NCBI GenBank assembly: GCA_015655145.1
Contig: JAATFO010000117.1
Location: 1-36,654, forward strand
DNA length: 36,654 nucleotides
DNA from: Enterobacterales bacterium
GTDB taxonomy: Bacteria; Pseudomonadota; Gammaproteobacteria; Enterobacterales; Enterobacteriaceae
Direction: 5' to 3'
Below the pieces are notes generated by a model. The model did no database searches, was not told the origin of the DNA, and saw only the letters and a list, made by a program, of their open reading frames with translations. Both the position numbers and the translations under genes were made by a program. Positions within the stretch are counted from its first letter, which is position 1; each line of letters opens with the position of its first letter. Positions 8,760 through 17,549 of this stretch are shown piece by piece.

Positions 8760-9665
8760 TTGTTTTCGCTTAAAAAAATGACCGTTTTATTGGGCAGCTT
8801 ACTGGTTGCCTGTACTGCACATGCCGGAAAGCTGTCTATCGTGATTGATGATTTCGGCTACCGCCCACAGCAGGAAAACCAGGTATTGCAGATGCCGGCG
8901 GCCATATCCATCGCCGTGTTGCCCAATGCGCCGCATGCGCGTGAAATGGCCGTCAAAGCCCATCGCAGCGGACATGAAGTGTTGATTCACCTGCCAATGG
9001 CGCCACTCAGTAAGCAACCGCTGGTAAAAGACACGCTGCAACCCGACATGCCCGGCGCGGAAATCGAACGCATTATCCGTGACGCGGTCAATAATGTGCC
9101 CTACGCGGTGGGACTCAATAACCACATGGGCAGCAAAATGACATCCAGTTTGTCTGGCATGCAAAAGGTCATGCAGGTCCTTGATCACTATAATGTCTAT
9201 TTCCTTGATAGCATGACCATCGGCAACAGTCAGGCAACACGTGCAGCACAGGGGACTCGTGTAAAAGTGATCAAACGCCGGGTGTTTCTCGATGACAGCC
9301 AGAATGATGCCGATATCCGTCAACAATTCACCCGCGCCGTGCGCCTTGCTCAGCGCGAGGGGGCGGCCATTGCCATCGGTCATCCTCATCCCAACACTGT
9401 GCGTGTATTGCAACAGATGCTACCCGGCCTGCCTGCCGATATCACGCTGGTACGCCCCAGTCAGTTACTGAATGAGCCGCAACAGAGCAACAACACGTCC
9501 CCGACGCCGGAAAAACCATCTATACCGCGTAATCCGTTCCACGGTATTGGCACATGTAATAGCAAACAGGCGCTCCCGCCGATACCGCCCACGCGCGCAC
9601 TGGCGCTGATTGGCGAAAGCATTAAAAACAGCTACGTTGTCCATCTGCTGAACCGTCTGTTCTGA
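8760..9665 (+). CDS. yibQ: YibQ, divergent polysaccharide deacetylase family protein
   Basis: This is an exported member of the divergent polysaccharide deacetylase family (DUF610), usually encoded after envC; its substrate is unknown. The 301 residues begin with a signal peptide ending near TAHAG (residue 23). The catalytic domain shows SIVIDDFGYRP, HEVLIHLPMAP, YAVGLNNHMGS and AIAIGHPHPNT, the family's metal-ligand and catalytic positions. The proposed start is TTG at 8760, with GGAAG just upstream; it restores a signal peptide of E. coli length, whereas the ATG at 8778 would shorten it. The C terminus is proline-rich. The three-base spacing suggests co-translation with envC. Confidence 0.9.
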   Translation: MFSLKKMTVLLGSLLVACTAHAGKLSIVIDDFGYRPQQENQVLQMPAAISIAVLPNAPHAREMAVKAHRSGHEVLIHLPMAPLSKQPLVKDTLQPDMPGAEIERIIRDAVNNVPYAVGLNNHMGSKMTSSLSGMQKVMQVLDHYNVYFLDSMTIGNSQATRAAQGTRVKVIKRRVFLDDSQNDADIRQQFTRAVRLAQREGAAIAIGHPHPNTVRVLQQMLPGLPADITLVRPSQLLNEPQQSNNTSPTPEKPSIPRNPFHGIGTCNSKQALPPIPPTRALALIGESIKNSYVVHLLNRLF

Positions 9666-9670
9666 CAAAA

Positions 9671-9700
9671 AGCGCGCAACGGATTGCGCGTCTCTCTCCT
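9671..9700 (+). terminator. Terminator-like hairpin after yibQ
   Basis: A perfect seven-base stem CGCGCAA/TTGCGCG (9673-9679 with 9684-9690) starts eight bases after the yibQ stop codon. The downstream tract TCTCTCTCCTC is pyrimidine-rich rather than a pure T run, so termination may be partial. Confidence 0.5.
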
Positions 9701-9879
9701 CACCTGTTGTTCAGATAGCGTCTATAGGACTTGATCAATGCCACGTTACGGAAAAACGATAAACTCATTGTGCCATGTTTAACTCAGGATGAAGCGTACC
9801 GCTAAACCTGCACCCTGTAGGTGGGGCGGTATATACTGTTATTTTTATCCTGTTGCTCCCTTGATTTAAGGAGGCCATC

Positions 9880-11112
9880 ATGACTGAAGGACCACAGAAA
9901 ATTCTGTTACTGGACACCGGCAGAGAATGGGGCGGTGGCACCAACAGCATGCTGGAACTATTGAAACGTATTGATCGTAAGCGCTTTCATGTCACTTGCT
10001 GTTTTTATCATAACTACCTGCGTGGTGAAGGTGAAAATATTGAGTCTGTGCTCAAACGTATCAATATTCCGGTCATTTTTATTCCGCAGAAAAAACCACC
10101 GTTATGGGCGAAACTACTGAAAGAAACGCTGCGTTCCTTGTTTTTTTTCAGTCAAACGCTGAAAAAACGCGTAGTTGCCTGGATTGATCAACAGTGGCGC
10201 ATACGGCCAAATGCGCAAAAAATTCGCGCCCTGCTGCAACAAGGCGCCTTTGATACGCTGTACATGAATAACCAGCCCAGTACCAACATTGAAGGCTATC
10301 TGGCAGCAACGGGGTTAACTATCGGCGTGGTACAACATTGCCGGATTGAGCCGCAACTGGACGCCAGGCTGGTGCAGAGGGTGAATAATGACTGCAACGC
10401 GGTTATCGCCGTATCGCATGGAGTAAATCAAACCCTGCAAGATCACGGCGTCGCCGCGCAGCGCTGTTTCACCGTAACGAATGCGGTCGATATTTATCAG
10501 CCTTTGCCAGATAAAACCACGGTGCGCGAACAACTCGGCTTAGCTGAGCAAAGTTTCCTCTTTGGCAGTATCGGTTCGCTGATCCCACGTAAATCACATC
10601 ATCATATTCTGCAAGCGCTGGCGCAGTTTAAACAGCACTTTCCCGATGCCGACTGGCGTATGGTGGTTGTCGGCGCCGGCCCTGAACACGATAAACTGCT
10701 GCAACAAGCCCGCCACGATAAGATCAGCGATCATGTCCTGTTCACGGGTTTTCGCAATAATGCGCTCGATTATCTCAGCGCTTTTGATGTGTTTATTCTG
10801 GCATCCAAAAGCGAAGGTTTGCCGCGCGTGGTGCTGGAGGCCATGCTGGTCAACACTGCGGTCATTGGTTCTAACGTTACCGGGACTGCTGAGCTAATTG
10901 AAGACAACAGAACCGGTTTGCTGTTTGATTATGGCGATACGTCCACGCTGTTTAAACACATGCAACATCTCTGGCAGGACGCATCATTGCGTCAGTCGCT
11001 GGTGAGGCAGGCGAACGCACATGTCAAAGCCCACTATGCGATCGAAAACTATGTCGCTCAGGTGGAAACCATTGTGCACAACGTGAACAGGGGAAAACAA
11101 CCGCATGTTTAG
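9880..11112 (+). CDS. GT4-family glycosyltransferase next to hldD
   Basis: This is a 410-residue GT-B fold glycosyltransferase. The N-terminal Rossmann part has KILLLDTGREWGGGTNSML. The C-terminal donor-binding part has GSIGSLIPRKSHHHILQAL, VVVGAGPEHDKL, LFTGFRNNALDYLSAFDVFILAS and the EX7E motif in SEGLPRVVLEAML. These are GT4 features; donor and acceptor cannot be read from sequence. The ribosome site AAGGAGG, five bases before the ATG, is very strong. It ends inside the next gene by eight bases, so the two form a pair. A lipopolysaccharide or other envelope-glycan role is inferred from its position upstream of hldD-waaF-waaC. I recall a GT gene in a similar place in Yersinia, near tdh-kbl, which are absent here. 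Confidence 0.85.
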   Translation: MTEGPQKILLLDTGREWGGGTNSMLELLKRIDRKRFHVTCCFYHNYLRGEGENIESVLKRINIPVIFIPQKKPPLWAKLLKETLRSLFFFSQTLKKRVVAWIDQQWRIRPNAQKIRALLQQGAFDTLYMNNQPSTNIEGYLAATGLTIGVVQHCRIEPQLDARLVQRVNNDCNAVIAVSHGVNQTLQDHGVAAQRCFTVTNAVDIYQPLPDKTTVREQLGLAEQSFLFGSIGSLIPRKSHHHILQALAQFKQHFPDADWRMVVVGAGPEHDKLLQQARHDKISDHVLFTGFRNNALDYLSAFDVFILASKSEGLPRVVLEAMLVNTAVIGSNVTGTAELIEDNRTGLLFDYGDTSTLFKHMQHLWQDASLRQSLVRQANAHVKAHYAIENYVAQVETIVHNVNRGKQPHV

Positions 11113-12016
11113 ATTTTTAACGCCGCAATACCGTTATATCCAGTCACGTCATAATATTCCGTATAACCGCCGCGATGTACAAGGCACAACCCCGGTGACT
11201 TCCGTGATGATCCCCTGCACTGGGGAAGACTATATCGAAGAAGCGCAATTGAGTGCGCAGTTTGCTGAACGTTACGCCACCACGATAGAAGAAATCGTGA
11301 TCGTCAGCGACCAACCCGTGGAAAAATTTCAGGGGTTACCAGCCAAAACACGCGTGGTCACGCTTGATGTCCCATTGCGTGAAGAACGCTATCGCTATAA
11401 ACAAATCTACCGTAGCCGGTTGATCAAATTACAAACCCCACTGCAAGCCCGAACTGACGGCATTTTGGTGATCGATTCCGATCTCAATCTGCTCCAAATG
11501 CCGCGGATTCTCATGAAAGACAACCATCTCTACGCCAGCTTTCGTCAGGGCAAAATGATTGCCAAATTCGCGGGCGCCAGCCCCGAGAAAATACCGGCGT
11601 ATTACCCGCGTACCGTGCGCCCATTTATCGCTGAACATGTTAATAGTGCATTTCTCGCGGCCACCCGGCAAACCTGGAAACGCATCTGCCCATTATGGCT
11701 CGCATTGTTTCAGGATACCTGGGAATTGATGGATGATTCGCAACCCCCGACCGATCAGCTCCCGCTGGCGGCGATACTGGATATGCTGGATATGCAAACA
11801 GTTAACCTCGGGGAATGGATAAACTGGCCGGTATCGAAAAAAATAGGGGGGAGCGCCGCAGTGATCCCGCCGGAAGTGATTGGCGCCCATGGCGGTTTCC
11901 CACTCGCAGAGTGGCAGAAATATCTGCATTCTCCCGGCACGCCACTGTTGTTTAAAGGACAAGATTACACGCGCAAAGTGCGCTATTTGACCGACGCCGA
12001 AAAACAGCGCGAATGA
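11105..12016 (+). CDS. Unrecognised protein, possible GT-A fold glycosyltransferase with DSD motif
   Basis: I do not recognise a named family. The 303-residue product has no signal peptide or membrane helix. Near residue 121 it has GILVIDSDLNLLQMP, which looks like the metal-binding DxD of GT-A glycosyltransferases. It follows a beta-strand-rich half (TSVMIPCTGEDY, EEIVIVSD, RVVTLDV) in the style of a nucleotide-sugar-binding fold. Later come HVNSAFLAATRQTW, PTDQLPLAAILDML and VIGAHGGFP; an Asn/His-containing acceptor side is typical of such enzymes. It overlaps the preceding GT4 gene by eight bases, so the two probably act in one pathway. Glycosyltransferase function is inference. Confidence 0.6.
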   Translation: MFRFLTPQYRYIQSRHNIPYNRRDVQGTTPVTSVMIPCTGEDYIEEAQLSAQFAERYATTIEEIVIVSDQPVEKFQGLPAKTRVVTLDVPLREERYRYKQIYRSRLIKLQTPLQARTDGILVIDSDLNLLQMPRILMKDNHLYASFRQGKMIAKFAGASPEKIPAYYPRTVRPFIAEHVNSAFLAATRQTWKRICPLWLALFQDTWELMDDSQPPTDQLPLAAILDMLDMQTVNLGEWINWPVSKKIGGSAAVIPPEVIGAHGGFPLAEWQKYLHSPGTPLLFKGQDYTRKVRYLTDAEKQRE

Positions 12017-12198
12017 TAGCGGGCAAGATTAACCGGGTAGACGTTGCGCCGGGCAAAAAGGCCAATACTCTGAAAGCATAAACGCGAGTTGATCCGGTTA
12101 CGGACTCATCTGGCTGTCTGCCAGACAATGAAATGTTATGATGTTTACCATCAGCGAGAGAAACCGCCTGTTTCACTCCATTGTTTAAGGCTAAACGC

Positions 12199-13131
12199 AT
12201 GATTATCGTCACTGGTGGCGCCGGCATGATCGGCAGTAACATTGTTAAGGCACTGAATCAGGATGGTTTTAACGACATTCTGGTGGTTGACAATCTGAAA
12301 GACGGAACCAAATTCATCAATCTGGCCGATCGAGACATCACCGACTATATGGACAAAGAAGATTTCCTTGTCAGTATTTTGGCCGGGGACGATGTTGGCC
12401 CCATTGAAGCGGTGTTCCATGAAGGCGCCTGTTCCTCCACCACTGAGTGGGATGGCAAGTACATGATGGATAATAACTATCAGTACTCCAAAGAACTGCT
12501 GCATTTTTGTCTGGAACGCAGCATTCCCTTCCTGTATGCCTCTTCCGCCGCCACCTACGGTGGGCGCAATGAACACTTCATCGAAGAGCGTCAGTACGAG
12601 CAGCCGCTGAACGTTTATGGTTACTCAAAAATGCTGTTTGATCATTATGTCCGCCAGATCCTGCCAGAAGCGGATTCACAAGTTTGTGGCTTCCGCTATT
12701 TCAACGTGTACGGTCCGCATGAGGGTCACAAAGGCAGCATGGCCAGCGTGGCTTTCCACCTTAATACTCAGTTGAATAACGGCGAAAATCCAAAATTGTT
12801 CACCGGAAGCGAGAACTTTAAACGTGACTTTATTTATGTAGACGATGTCGCGGCGGTGAATTTGTGGTTCTGGAAAAACGGCGCATCCGGGATCTTCAAC
12901 TGCGGCACGGGCCGGGCTGAGTCATTCCAGCAAGTGGCCAATGCCGCATTGCATTATCACCAGAAAGGTCATATCGAATACATTCCGTTCCCGGAAAAAC
13001 TGCAAGGACATTACCAGGCTTATACCCAAGCTGATCTCACCAACTTGCGTGCTGCGGGCTACGATAAGCCATTTAAAACTGTGGCGGAAGGTGTGGCTGA
13101 ATACATGGCCTGGCTGAACCGTCACGCATAA
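12199..13131 (+). CDS. hldD: HldD, ADP-L-glycero-D-manno-heptose-6-epimerase
   Basis: HldD epimerises ADP-D-glycero-D-manno-heptose to the L-glycero form used by the inner-core heptosyltransferases. The 310-residue protein equals the E. coli length. The NADP-binding fingerprint GGAGMIGSN is at residues 6-14, followed by SSAATYGG and the YxxxK pair in [14 protein letters not shown]. Family segments [20 protein letters not shown] and [11 protein letters not shown] are intact. I chose the ATG at 12199 (MIIVTGGAG); six more codons are open upstream but not conserved. It heads the unit hldD-waaF-waaC-GT2, with 17 bp to waaF. Confidence 0.97.
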   Translation: MIIVTGGAGMIGSNIVKALNQDGFNDILVVDNLKDGTKFINLADRDITDYMDKEDFLVSILAGDDVGPIEAVFHEGACSSTTEWDGKYMMDNNYQYSKELLHFCLERSIPFLYASSAATYGGRNEHFIEERQYEQPLNVYGYSKMLFDHYVRQILPEADSQVCGFRYFNVYGPHEGHKGSMASVAFHLNTQLNNGENPKLFTGSENFKRDFIYVDDVAAVNLWFWKNGASGIFNCGTGRAESFQQVANAALHYHQKGHIEYIPFPEKLQGHYQAYTQADLTNLRAAGYDKPFKTVAEGVAEYMAWLNRHA

Positions 13132-13148
13132 GGGAAGGCATTCCGGCG

Positions 13149-14210
13149 ATGAAAATTTTGGTAATCGGTCCATCCTGGGTGGGTGATATGATGATGTCGC
13201 AAAGTCTCTATCGCACCCTCAAGGCCGCAGATCCTGAGGCAGTGATTGATGTGATGGCGCCGGGATGGTGTCGCCCCTTATTGTCACGCATGCCGGAAGT
13301 GAACGAGGCGCTGGCGATGCCGCTTGGTCACGGCGTGCTGGACATTAGCGAACGTCGCCGTCTTGGCAAGTCATTGCGTCAGTGCGACTATGATCGTGCC
13401 TATGTGTTGCCGAACTCATTTAAATCCGCACTGGTGCCTTTTTTCGCCGGAATTAAACAGCGTATCGGTTGGCGCGGGGAAATGCGCTACGGTCTGCTGA
13501 ACGATCTGCGCGTGCTGGATAAACCTGCCTGGCCGCTGATGGTCGAGCGTTATGTCGCTCTGGCCTACAATAAACACCATATTCATTCGGCAAGTGATCT
13601 GCCACGTCCGTTACTGTGGCCGAAATTGCAGGTAAATGAGCAGGAAAAACACGCTACAGCCGCCCTGTTTGGCCTTCCGGCGAATCAACCCATGATCGGC
13701 TTTTGCCCTGGGGCGGAGTTTGGTCCGGCGAAACGCTGGCCACATTATCATTACGCGGCGCTGGCGCAGACGTTGATCGCCCAGGGGTATCACATCGTCC
13801 TGTTTGGCTCAGGCAAAGATCACCAGACTGGCGAGCAGATCCAGCAAGCGCTGCCGCCTGAAATGCGTGTTCATTGCAACAATCTGGCCGGTAAAACCCA
13901 GCTGGAACAGGCTGTCATTTTGCTGGCGAATTGCCATGCAGTGGTGAGTAATGACTCCGGCCTGATGCATATTGCCGCCGCGCTCAATCGCCCGCTTGTG
14001 GCGCTATATGGCCCCAGTAGCCCGGATTTCACGCCGCCACTGTCGGCACAGGCGCGCATCATTCGTCTGATTACCGGCTACCATAAAGTCCGTAAAGGGG
14101 AGGCGGATCAGGGCTATCATCAAAGTCTGATCGACATCGCCCCCGAACGCGTAATGGAAGAACTGAATAGCTTACTTGCCGGCAACCAGGAGAATGAATG
14201 CAGGTTCTGA
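13149..14210 (+). CDS. waaF: WaaF, ADP-heptose:LPS heptosyltransferase II
   Basis: WaaF adds the second L-glycero-D-manno-heptose to the first heptose of the inner core at the cytoplasmic face of the inner membrane. The 353-residue GT9 protein shows the N-terminal MKILVIGPSWVGDMMMSQSL, the central LPNSFKSALVPFFAGI, and the C-terminal donor site GFCPGAEFGPAKRWP, LAGKTQLEQAV, SNDSGLMHIAAALNRP and ALYGPSSPDFTPPL. It overlaps waaC by 13 bases. Confidence 0.97.
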   Translation: MKILVIGPSWVGDMMMSQSLYRTLKAADPEAVIDVMAPGWCRPLLSRMPEVNEALAMPLGHGVLDISERRRLGKSLRQCDYDRAYVLPNSFKSALVPFFAGIKQRIGWRGEMRYGLLNDLRVLDKPAWPLMVERYVALAYNKHHIHSASDLPRPLLWPKLQVNEQEKHATAALFGLPANQPMIGFCPGAEFGPAKRWPHYHYAALAQTLIAQGYHIVLFGSGKDHQTGEQIQQALPPEMRVHCNNLAGKTQLEQAVILLANCHAVVSNDSGLMHIAAALNRPLVALYGPSSPDFTPPLSAQARIIRLITGYHKVRKGEADQGYHQSLIDIAPERVMEELNSLLAGNQENECRF

Positions 14211-15175
14211 TTGTAAAAACCTCATCAATGGGCGATGTGCTTCATACGCTGCCCGCACTAACCGATGCGATGAATGCCATCCCCGGCATCCGCTTTGACT
14301 GGGTGGTTGAGGAAGATTTCGCCCAGATCCCCAGTTGGCATCCGGCGGTTGATCGTGTCCTGCCGATCGCGCTTCGCCGCTGGCGTAAACATTGGTTTGG
14401 CAGTTTGCAGCGCGAAGAACGGGTCAGATTCAGACAAGCATTACAATCGCGCCATTACGATATCATCATTGATGCTCAGGGCCTGATCAAAAGCGCTGCG
14501 CTGGTGACTCGGCTGGCAAAGGGGATAAAACATGGTCTGGACAGTCGTAGCGCCCGCGAGCCGTTTGCCAGTTGGTGGTACGACCAACGCCATGAAGTGG
14601 CCAGGCAACAACATGCGGTAGAGCGCACCCGCGAGTTATTTGCCAAAAGTCTTGGTTATGAAAAACCCGCCACTGCGGGCGATTATGCCATTGCCGCCCA
14701 TTTCCTTTCTCACCCCGTGCACGACACCCAGCGCTATCTGGTGTTCCTCCATGCCACCACACGTGATAACAAACACTGGCCAGAAACCCACTGGCGCGCG
14801 CTTATCAAACTGATGCAATCCACGGGATTACAGATTAAATTGCCCTGGGGCGCAGAGCATGAACACCAGCGCGCACGCCGTCTGGCGGCAGATTTTGATT
14901 TTGTCGAAGTGCTGCCGAAGCTCACACTGGAAGCCGTGGCAAGAACGCTGGCGGGCGCGCGGGCGGTAGTTTCCGTCGATACCGGTTTAAGCCATTTAGC
15001 CGCTGCGCTAAATCGTCCCAATATTACCCTGTATGGTCCGACCGATCCGGGGTTGATTGGCGGCTACGGCCAAAACCAACACGTACTGCGCCCGGCACAA
15101 GGCCATGAGATGGCGGATATTAGCGCCAGCGCGGTGGCAGAGGCGTTGCGACCACTGATTGTTGCGGTGGAGTAA
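14198..15175 (+). CDS. waaC: WaaC, ADP-heptose:LPS heptosyltransferase I
   Basis: WaaC transfers the first heptose onto Kdo2-lipid A. The 325-residue GT9 protein starts MQVLIVKTSSMGDVLHTLPAL and has the WVVEEDFAQIPSWHPAVDRV and IIDAQGLIKSA segments of this subfamily. Its donor half carries LHATTRDNKHWPE and VSVDTGLSHLAAALNRP followed by LYGPTDPGLIGGYG. Its start lies inside waaF, and the next GT gene begins seven bases after its stop codon, indicating a tightly packed operon. Confidence 0.97.
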   Translation: MQVLIVKTSSMGDVLHTLPALTDAMNAIPGIRFDWVVEEDFAQIPSWHPAVDRVLPIALRRWRKHWFGSLQREERVRFRQALQSRHYDIIIDAQGLIKSAALVTRLAKGIKHGLDSRSAREPFASWWYDQRHEVARQQHAVERTRELFAKSLGYEKPATAGDYAIAAHFLSHPVHDTQRYLVFLHATTRDNKHWPETHWRALIKLMQSTGLQIKLPWGAEHEHQRARRLAADFDFVEVLPKLTLEAVARTLAGARAVVSVDTGLSHLAAALNRPNITLYGPTDPGLIGGYGQNQHVLRPAQGHEMADISASAVAEALRPLIVAVE

Positions 15176-15182
15176 TCCCATC

Positions 15183-16094
15183 ATGGCGGTTATCGCTCAT
15201 CGTCTGAGTATTGTGATCACGGCCCATAATTGTGATACCTGGCTGGCAGAGACCCTTTCTGCCGTGATGGCGTCACTGGGTGACGCTGAAGATCGCTGTG
15301 AAATCGTTATCATTAATGATGCCTCAATCGACGGTACACAGACAATTATCGACCATTTTGCCGCCAGCCATCGCCACATCCGCACTGACCACACTGAACT
15401 ACGTAACATTGGCAAAGTCCGCAATCATGCCGTTGCAATGTGCCGTGGTGAGTATATTTTGATGATCGATGGTGATGATAGTCTGTTGCCTGGCGCCATT
15501 CAGGACCATCTGAAGATCCTGGATCAGCAGCATCCAGATATCTGGCTCAGCAAAATTATTGAGCGCCGCGAACATACCCGGCTTCCCGACTGGCAATATC
15601 GCCCACCGCTGAGACTCTCACGTGAAGAGGCCATTGAACGTTTCCTGATTCACCGTGATTTTCAGGCACACTTCATCGGACAATACTTTCGCCGCGACCT
15701 GCTACTGAAATACCCGTTCCCTGACTTCATCTGCTATGAAGATGCATGGTTGTTCCCGCTGATTCTTATGCACAGCACCACGATTCTTTTCTCTGCCGGC
15801 GGTTTTTATTTGTATCGTAAGCATCAAACCAGCCTGTCGACAGTGATGAACGAAGAAAAAATCAGGTGTCTGCTGGCAGCTACCGAACATATGGATAACG
15901 TACTGCCCGCACACTTTCAGCCCCTGATCACCTGCCACTGGATTGATATCATGAACCGTCATCAGGCCGTATTGAAACAAACCGGCTACTGGGCACCGGT
16001 CAAACAGCGGGTTCATAGCACCCACTTGCTGTGCTTTTTGCTGAATAGAAAAATCCGCCTGAGTTACAAAAGAAAGAGACTAAAGGTGCGCTAA
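15183..16094 (+). CDS. GT2-family glycosyltransferase after waaC
   Basis: This is a 303-residue inverting GT-A glycosyltransferase. The N terminus has LSIVITAHNCDTWLAETL and IVIINDASIDGTQTII. The catalytic DxD region is GEYILMIDGDDSLLPGAI, near residue 97. A later CYEDAWLFPL segment fits the acceptor-side acidic motif of GT2. The basic tail RKIRLSYKRKRLKVR could help it sit at the membrane. The ATG at 15183 has GGAG ten bases upstream. It is the last gene of the hldD operon and is followed by an IS1-family remnant. The sugar it adds is unknown; a lipopolysaccharide core substituent is inferred from context. Confidence 0.85.
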   Translation: MAVIAHRLSIVITAHNCDTWLAETLSAVMASLGDAEDRCEIVIINDASIDGTQTIIDHFAASHRHIRTDHTELRNIGKVRNHAVAMCRGEYILMIDGDDSLLPGAIQDHLKILDQQHPDIWLSKIIERREHTRLPDWQYRPPLRLSREEAIERFLIHRDFQAHFIGQYFRRDLLLKYPFPDFICYEDAWLFPLILMHSTTILFSAGGFYLYRKHQTSLSTVMNEEKIRCLLAATEHMDNVLPAHFQPLITCHWIDIMNRHQAVLKQTGYWAPVKQRVHSTHLLCFLLNRKIRLSYKRKRLKVR

Positions 16095-16174
16095 TGAATA
16101 AAATGACGTCATGCTACCCATAGCGTCATGTGAATATTTTACCAGCCAGAAACATTGCCGAATAACAATTTTTT

Positions 16175-16480
16175 GGTGGTGACTCCCATGAGTAGAACAT
16201 GGACGTTTCAATGAAGGCGCCGATGACTTTTTCATGAAGCTCAATCGAGCGTGAGAAGCAGATTGTTTTCCGGGCCAGACGTTGAATACGTGTTCTCAAT
16301 GTCAGGTTGTTGCGCGCAATACGCTGAGTAAATATCTTGCCGGTCAGATGCTTCTCTTTCGACACCTCTCTGGCATCACTCCCCCAGTCATCGCGGGTTA
16401 TCATACCGATGTTAAAGGGGGTGAGCAGGGTCAGTCATTCACGACAGGTTTCATCGGTACGTGGACCATACGTACGGTCT
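16175..16480 (-). mobile_element. Decayed IS1-family element (transposase C-terminal part and one end)
   Basis: The minus-strand peptide in this stretch contains YGPRTDETCRE, LLTPFNIGMITRDDWGSDA, HLTGKIFTQRIARNNLTLR and RKTICFSRSIELHEKVIGAF, typical of the IS1-family transposase C terminus. Two defects show decay. An in-frame TGA follows YGPRTDETCRE at about 16434-16436. The usual stop after MFY is lost, so the frame reads through the element's end. The plus-strand sequence GGTGGTGACTCC from 16175 resembles the IS1 terminal repeat. The N-terminal half and the opposite end are not recognisable, so the element is internally truncated near 16480. It separates the waaC operon from wabN. Confidence 0.8.
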
Positions 16481-16574
16481 GGATCTAACCAGCAATTATT
16501 GTTATTAATGGTTCGTATGGCCATGTCAAAAGGTTGATGCTCAGTGGAACTTCAATCCGGCGCATACACCACAC

Positions 16575-17549
16575 CTATGCTGATGTTGTTTCGTTAGTAC
16601 GATGGGTCTGATAATACTCCGCCAGCGTCATACCTTGTGTGCGTTGCTGCAACCAACTGAATAATTCATTGAGATCATCATACAGACGTTCAATCGCCGC
16701 CTGATCGCTAAACGTCGGACTGCCATCCGGCATCAGTTCGGAAGAATGTAACATAAACTCCACATAATCATGGTGCTCGTTCAGGCTTTTCTCCACCACC
16801 GATTTCATCTGCGCCACATTACCGCCGGAAGGGCGCAACCAGTGCACTGATGGGCTGCGATGTTTACCACGCAAACGATCATAACCCTGTTTAAGACTGT
16901 TCATTAACGGCGAATGTTTATACTGTGTACTCATCGGCACTTCGAGTAGCGAGGAATGACCACGACGGGCGATATCATCAGGATCAATAAAGTACGCAGT
17001 CGACGGAAACGCGGTGTAATCTGTTCCGCCCTTGCCCTGCGGCGCACCTGGCGCATAGCGCCAGTTAACACGAGGCGTGACCGAACAGTCAACCTGATAA
17101 CCCAGCGCCATCAGAACTCTGGCATAGTGGGTATCAAAAGCCCAACGGCCTGCACGATGGCTCAGCATTTTCGTCTGAAAGGTCTCTTCCAGTCGATCAG
17201 TCATAAATGCCACCTTTTCCCGCAGAATAGCCTGCGGAAACTCGATCAAATAAGGCTGATAACGCCAGTCATCATCGGTCAGAGGATAATCCGGCGGACT
17301 ATTCCAGGCATGCAGATGCATGCCCACCTCTCCCTGACCACGGGCAATCACATCACGGGCAAAATCGATATAAACCGGATCCATCGCCATTTCATAGTTG
17401 GTAAGCCAGGTGGGCTTAAAACCATACTGCTCACACAATGTCTGGAAGCGTGGCAAAAATTTTGCGTTATGCGTGGTGATATTGCGATGATTTCGCCAAA
17501 GGTTATCACCTTCTGTATCAATGGTGATCAGAAAAGCCGGTTTGTTCAT
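16575..17549 (-). CDS. wabN: WabN-like LPS-core N-acetylhexosamine deacetylase
   Basis: This NodB-like polysaccharide deacetylase of 324 residues resembles WabN, which in Klebsiella removes the acetyl group from the outer-core GlcNAc. Visible motifs are the catalytic/metal Asp in FLITIDTEGD (about 7-16), the metal His pair in GEVGMHLHAWNSP, and SHRAGRWAFD. The C-terminal part has VEFMLHSSELMPDGSP. There is no signal peptide, so it acts in the cytoplasm on the growing core. It is the only minus-strand gene in the core cluster. It sits head to head with the WabH-like gene, whose GlcNAc product it would be expected to modify. Family membership is firm; the WabN assignment rests on remembered similarity and context. 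Confidence 0.75.
   Translation of the reverse strand: MNKPAFLITIDTEGDNLWRNHRNITTHNAKFLPRFQTLCEQYGFKPTWLTNYEMAMDPVYIDFARDVIARGQGEVGMHLHAWNSPPDYPLTDDDWRYQPYLIEFPQAILREKVAFMTDRLEETFQTKMLSHRAGRWAFDTHYARVLMALGYQVDCSVTPRVNWRYAPGAPQGKGGTDYTAFPSTAYFIDPDDIARRGHSSLLEVPMSTQYKHSPLMNSLKQGYDRLRGKHRSPSVHWLRPSGGNVAQMKSVVEKSLNEHHDYVEFMLHSSELMPDGSPTFSDQAAIERLYDDLNELFSWLQQRTQGMTLAEYYQTHRTNETTSA

Noticed and set aside
12109..12125. TCTGGC-TGTCT-GCCAGA hairpin before hldD as a terminator
   Set aside because: No T run follows on either strand; it may be a leader structure but nothing more can be said.
14962..14969. GGCGGTAG, resembling the ops element recruited by RfaH
   Set aside because: It lies inside the waaC coding sequence, not in a leader, and lacks the JUMPstart context; eight bases can occur by chance.
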